Shown here one piece after another: positions 19,798-22,216 of a stretch of DNA of 22,216 bases. Every line of letters begins with the position of its first letter. Position 1 is the first letter of the stretch. The translations under genes were made by a program, and so were the position numbers. The notes below the pieces were generated by a model. The model had not been told where the DNA came from. It saw nothing but the letters and a program-made list of their open reading frames with translations, and ran no database searches. The DNA is from Silene noctiflora (taxonomy: Eukaryota; Streptophyta; Magnoliopsida; Caryophyllales; Caryophyllaceae), in the NCBI GenBank assembly GCA_009801015.1, contig VHZZ01001140.1:31466-53681 (forward strand). Direction: 5' to 3'.

Positions 19798-20703
19798 TCA
19801 CACAAACTTGTATTCCTTCTTCAAAAGTTGAGTCAGTGGTCTAGCAAGCTTGGAAAAATCCTTCACAAAGCGACGGTAGTAACCCGCCAAACCCAAGAAA
19901 CTACGGATTTCACCAACATCAGTTGGACTCTTCCGCTCAACTACGGCTTCAATCTTCGAGGGGTCTACCATGACACCTTCCTTAGATATCACATGGCCAA
20001 GGAAAGACACTTCGGACAACCAAAATTCACACTTAGAGAACTTACCAAACCACTTTTGACGGCGAAGAACTTCTAAAATGGTACGGAGATGATCGACATG
20101 CTCTTCTTCGAACTTGGAAAATATGAGAATATCGTCGATGAAGACCACAACACACTTATCCAAGAACTCACTAAAAGTCCGATTCATTTGGTCCATGAAG
20201 ATAGCGGGAGCATTAGTCAAACCAAAGGGCATCACCTTAAACTCGAAATGTCCATATCTCGTGCTAAAGGCGGTCTTGGGAATATCGGAATCACGAACGA
20301 GGATTTGATGATAGCCGGATCTCAAATCAATCTTTGAAAAAGTAGAAGCACCTTTGAGTTGATCAAACAAGTCTTCAATCCTTGGTAGAGAGTACTTATT
20401 CTTGATGGTAACACGGTTGAGTTCACGGTAATCAATACAAAGCCTCATGGATCCATCTTTCTTCTTCACAAAGAGAACAGGAGCACCCCAATGTGAGGCA
20501 CTAGGTCGAATGAATCCTTTCTCAATCATATCATCAAGTTGCAATCTCAACTCTTTCAACTTGATTGGCGCCATACGGTAGGGAGCTTTGACAATGGGAC
20601 CGGTTCCGAGTACAAGGTCGATAGAGAATTCCACATCACGCTCGGGAGGTATTCCGGGAAATTATTCGGGGAAAACATCGGTGAACTCGCGAAAAACGAG
20701 CAC
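19798..20703 (-). pseudogene. chromovirus reverse transcriptase
   Basis: This is the polymerase that copies element RNA into DNA. The longest intact stretch (20634 to 19798, 278 residues) has [67 protein letters not shown] and the active site [12 protein letters not shown] (FIDD at about 20129-20143), all unchanged. [20 protein letters not shown] follows. Upstream in the same frame are VLVFREFTDVFPE, a stop (20662-20664) and [12 protein letters not shown]. The stretch ends at TGA (19798-19800), where a tryptophan codon is expected. This is the best-preserved part of the element. Confidence 0.92.
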
Positions 20704-21236
20704 TTATTTGAGCTTTGGTAACAGAATAGCGGTAGAGGTCACCACACACAAGTAGGGTTGGTAACCTTTTCTCATCATACTCATCAACTTCAAAGCGGAA
20801 ATAAATTTCACACCCATTTGGAAACGAGTTCCCTTATACGTTTCACGGACTCCTAGAGGACTCCTAAGACAAATATTTTGATCTCTATACTCAAATTTAG
20901 CATGGTACTTAGATAACCAATCCATACCCAAAATTACATCAAATTCCTCAAGGGAAAACGAAGTAAGGAAGAGGGAAAGATAGTCTCCGCAATAGAAATA
21001 GGGACATTGGAGTAGGAGAGGGAATAAGATATGATCTCTCCGGATGGTAAGGATATAGGGGTATCCTCACTAGGAATAGGCTCAAAGGATAACTTTTCCG
21101 AAAATTTGGAAGATATATAGGATAAAGATGCGCCGGTATCAAATAGGATAAGGCAAGGATGATCAAGAATTGAGAACATACTCATAATGATATCAGGATG
21201 AGCAGCGGCCTCGGCACGACTCATGACAAAGATAGT
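20704..21236 (-). pseudogene. chromovirus protease and protease-RT linker
   Basis: Aspartic protease of the retroelement polyprotein. On the minus strand the frame continues from gag through one stop (21237-21239) into SRAEAAAHPDIIM, then ILDHPCLILFDTGASLSYIS, with the DTGAS active site near 21127-21141 intact. A one-base change near 20948 shifts the frame, after which ILGMDWLSKYHAKFEYRDQN continues in another frame to TAA at 20704-20706. Gag and protease belong to one reading frame, as is usual for the clade. Confidence 0.85.
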
Positions 21237-21824
21237 TCATCTTGGTTTAGCATTTGGAGTAGGAGCATCCTTCTTCTCGGGACACTCGTTAGCACGATGC
21301 CCGGGCTTCTTGCAATAGTAACATGTCAAGGGTCTTCCATAGCATCCAACTCCAGGGTGTAGAGCTTTCTTACAATTGAAGCACTTCCTAGCCTTATCAA
21401 AGTTGTTGTTGTTGCTCGGTTGAGAAACTTGACCACTTAGCACTTGAGCTCTTGGCACAAATCTCTTCTTGTTGGCATGGTTTGATGAAGATGAGGGAAC
21501 AAAAGGTCTCTTGCCATGGAAGTTAGGACGGAAGGAGTTAGGATTAGGGCGGGGCTTGGAATGTTCTTCAATAGCCTTCAAAGAACTCTCGGCCCAAATA
21601 GCATCATCGTAGACATCCACGAAGTTTGTTGAGTTCCTTCTCACCATACTCTCAATCTTGGGATTCAACTTGTTCTTGTAGAAGTAGACACGATCCTCTT
21701 CGTCTTTCACGAACTTGGAGGCATAATGAGCAAGATCATTGAACTTGTCGGTGTACTCTTGAATGGATAGCCTTCCTTGCTTGAAGTCCATGAATTCCTT
21801 CAATCTTTGTTGCTTGAGCTCCTT
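21237..21824 (-). pseudogene. chromovirus gag, C-terminal part with two zinc knuckles
   Basis: Gag forms the virus-like particle and binds RNA. The frame is open from the insertion edge at 21824 (KELKQQRLKEFMDFKQG) through the capsid end (YTDKFNDLAHYA, DRVYFYKNKL) and a Ser/Asn/Pro-rich linker to two tandem CCHC motifs. These are CFNCKKALHPGVGC (about 21342-21383) and CYYCKKPGHRANEC (about 21288-21330). Both fit CX2CX4HX4C; the first lacks the usual glycine. It ends at TGA 21237-21239, which replaces a sense codon before the protease. There is no true start: the N-terminal half was separated by the LTR insertion at 21825. Confidence 0.88.
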
Positions 21825-22216
21825 TGTAACACCCGCAATTTCCCCATATTATATTTTAAGCTATTTTTGTATTGTAATTAAGCTAATTATAACTTAAAGC
21901 ATATTTTGGATAAAAGTATTTATTTTTAGCATAAAGTATATAATTATAATATTAGTGTTTGTCTTAAGTGTATAGTAGCATTGAGACGTAAATTGTAGTA
22001 ATCCCGACTCAAATTGAGTTAGTTTGGGCCAATGTCTCTTATTGGGATTATTTTGTACCAAAATCTCCCTAAAACCCTCACAAACTCATCTTTTTCATTA
22101 CAATTCTCAGCATTCCTTCAATAACAAAAACACCATTGTTGCATATCTCAACCTCCAACTTTCAAACCTTCATATCTTCTTCAATACTCAACCAATTCTC
22201 TTGGTTTTCGCGCCAA
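21825..22216 (+). mobile_element. second chromovirus LTR, plus strand, partial
   Basis: It starts TGTAACACCCGC at 21825, in the opposite orientation to the element it interrupts, and runs off the window. It shares blocks with the LTR read on the minus strand from 17755: the TGTAACACCCGC start, GTATAGTAGCATTGAGACGTA (21970-21990), GACTCAAATTGAGTTAG (22006-22022), GGGCC and TTTTCGCGCCAA (22205-22216). The stretches between are strongly diverged. TCCTT (21820-21824) would be its target duplication. Whether it is a solo LTR or the 5' LTR of a whole element cannot be seen. Confidence 0.8.
22205..22216 (+). promoter_or_regulatory. E2F-like motif in the second chromovirus LTR
   Basis: TTTTCGCGCCAA, identical to the minus-strand motif at 17365-17376, lies about 380 bases into the LTR in both cases. 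Confidence 0.4.

Larger units (their letters stand above)
15608..21824 (-). mobile_element. chromovirus (Tekay-like Ty3/gypsy), minus strand, 5' part missing
   Basis: Read on the minus strand: gag remnant, protease, reverse transcriptase, RNase H, integrase, chromodomain tail, polypurine tract, 3' LTR. This gene order with a C-terminal chromodomain defines plant chromoviruses, and the gag and pol motifs fit the Tekay (Del) clade. It is inserted in the Athila protease, with GCTAG at 15603-15607 as presumed target duplication. Its 5' LTR, primer-binding site and gag N-terminus are absent because another LTR is inserted at 21825. At least eight in-frame stops and three frameshifts inactivate it. 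Confidence 0.88.

Noticed and set aside
21825-22216. The right-hand LTR as the 5' LTR of the same minus-strand chromovirus
   Set aside because: It is in the opposite orientation, abuts the middle of gag rather than a primer-binding site, and has diverged strongly from the 3' LTR, so it is a separate insertion.
1-22216. CRISPR arrays, bacterial operons, tRNA or rRNA genes, phage or virus genes
   Set aside because: No spaced identical repeats of CRISPR type, no clover-leaf gene and no bacterial gene order. The only tRNA-related sequence is the Athila primer-binding site at 13424.

Overview
This window looks like intergenic heterochromatin of a plant nuclear genome. It contains no complete host gene, rRNA, tRNA, bacterial operon or CRISPR array. 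Almost every base can be assigned to transposable elements inserted into one another. The elements are plant-type: Tat/Ogre-like, Athila-like and chromovirus (Tekay-like) Ty3/gypsy elements, an L1-type LINE with plant ORF1 and zf-RVT domains, and a Stowaway MITE. Together they indicate an angiosperm, probably a eudicot. From memory, the ACTCGATCGAGT palindromes in the Athila LTR suggest Caryophyllaceae (Silene-like), but that cannot be confirmed here. Two unresolved N bases (16948, 16982) suggest an old clone or draft assembly.

Layout from left to right. 1-186 is the start of an Athila-like LTR on the minus strand. 187-1387 is a degraded LTR-like interval, also minus, which carries a possible two-exon 36-residue ORF. 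1388-1605 and 9829-10185 are two halves of the 3' noncoding region of a Tat-like element. They share a 37-38 bp tandem repeat that was split by a solo LTR (1606-9828, target duplication CCCGC). That solo LTR carries a Stowaway MITE (2736-2955) and a nearly full-length dead LINE (3129-8880, 14 bp target duplication). At 10173 comes the Tat polypurine tract and at 10186 the Tat 3' LTR, which runs to 12158.

An Athila-type element is inserted at 12159: 5' LTR 12159-13419, tRNA-Asp primer-binding site, and a broken gag-protease region to 15607. It is itself cut by a chromovirus on the minus strand (15608-21824): 3' LTR, chromodomain tail, integrase, RNase H, reverse transcriptase, protease, gag. 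The gag of that element is cut at 21825 by a plus-strand LTR of the same broad family, which runs off the window end.

All reading frames are inactivated. The chromovirus polyprotein has at least eight in-frame stops, most explainable as C-to-T or G-to-A changes. The LINE and Athila frames carry stops, frameshifts and lost catalytic or zinc-binding residues. The interest lies in the structure: the reconstructable insertion order, the tandem repeat in the Tat 3' region, regulatory-looking palindromes and GC-rich repeat islands inside LTRs, and an E2F-like motif kept in two diverged LTRs. I see no new gene system.
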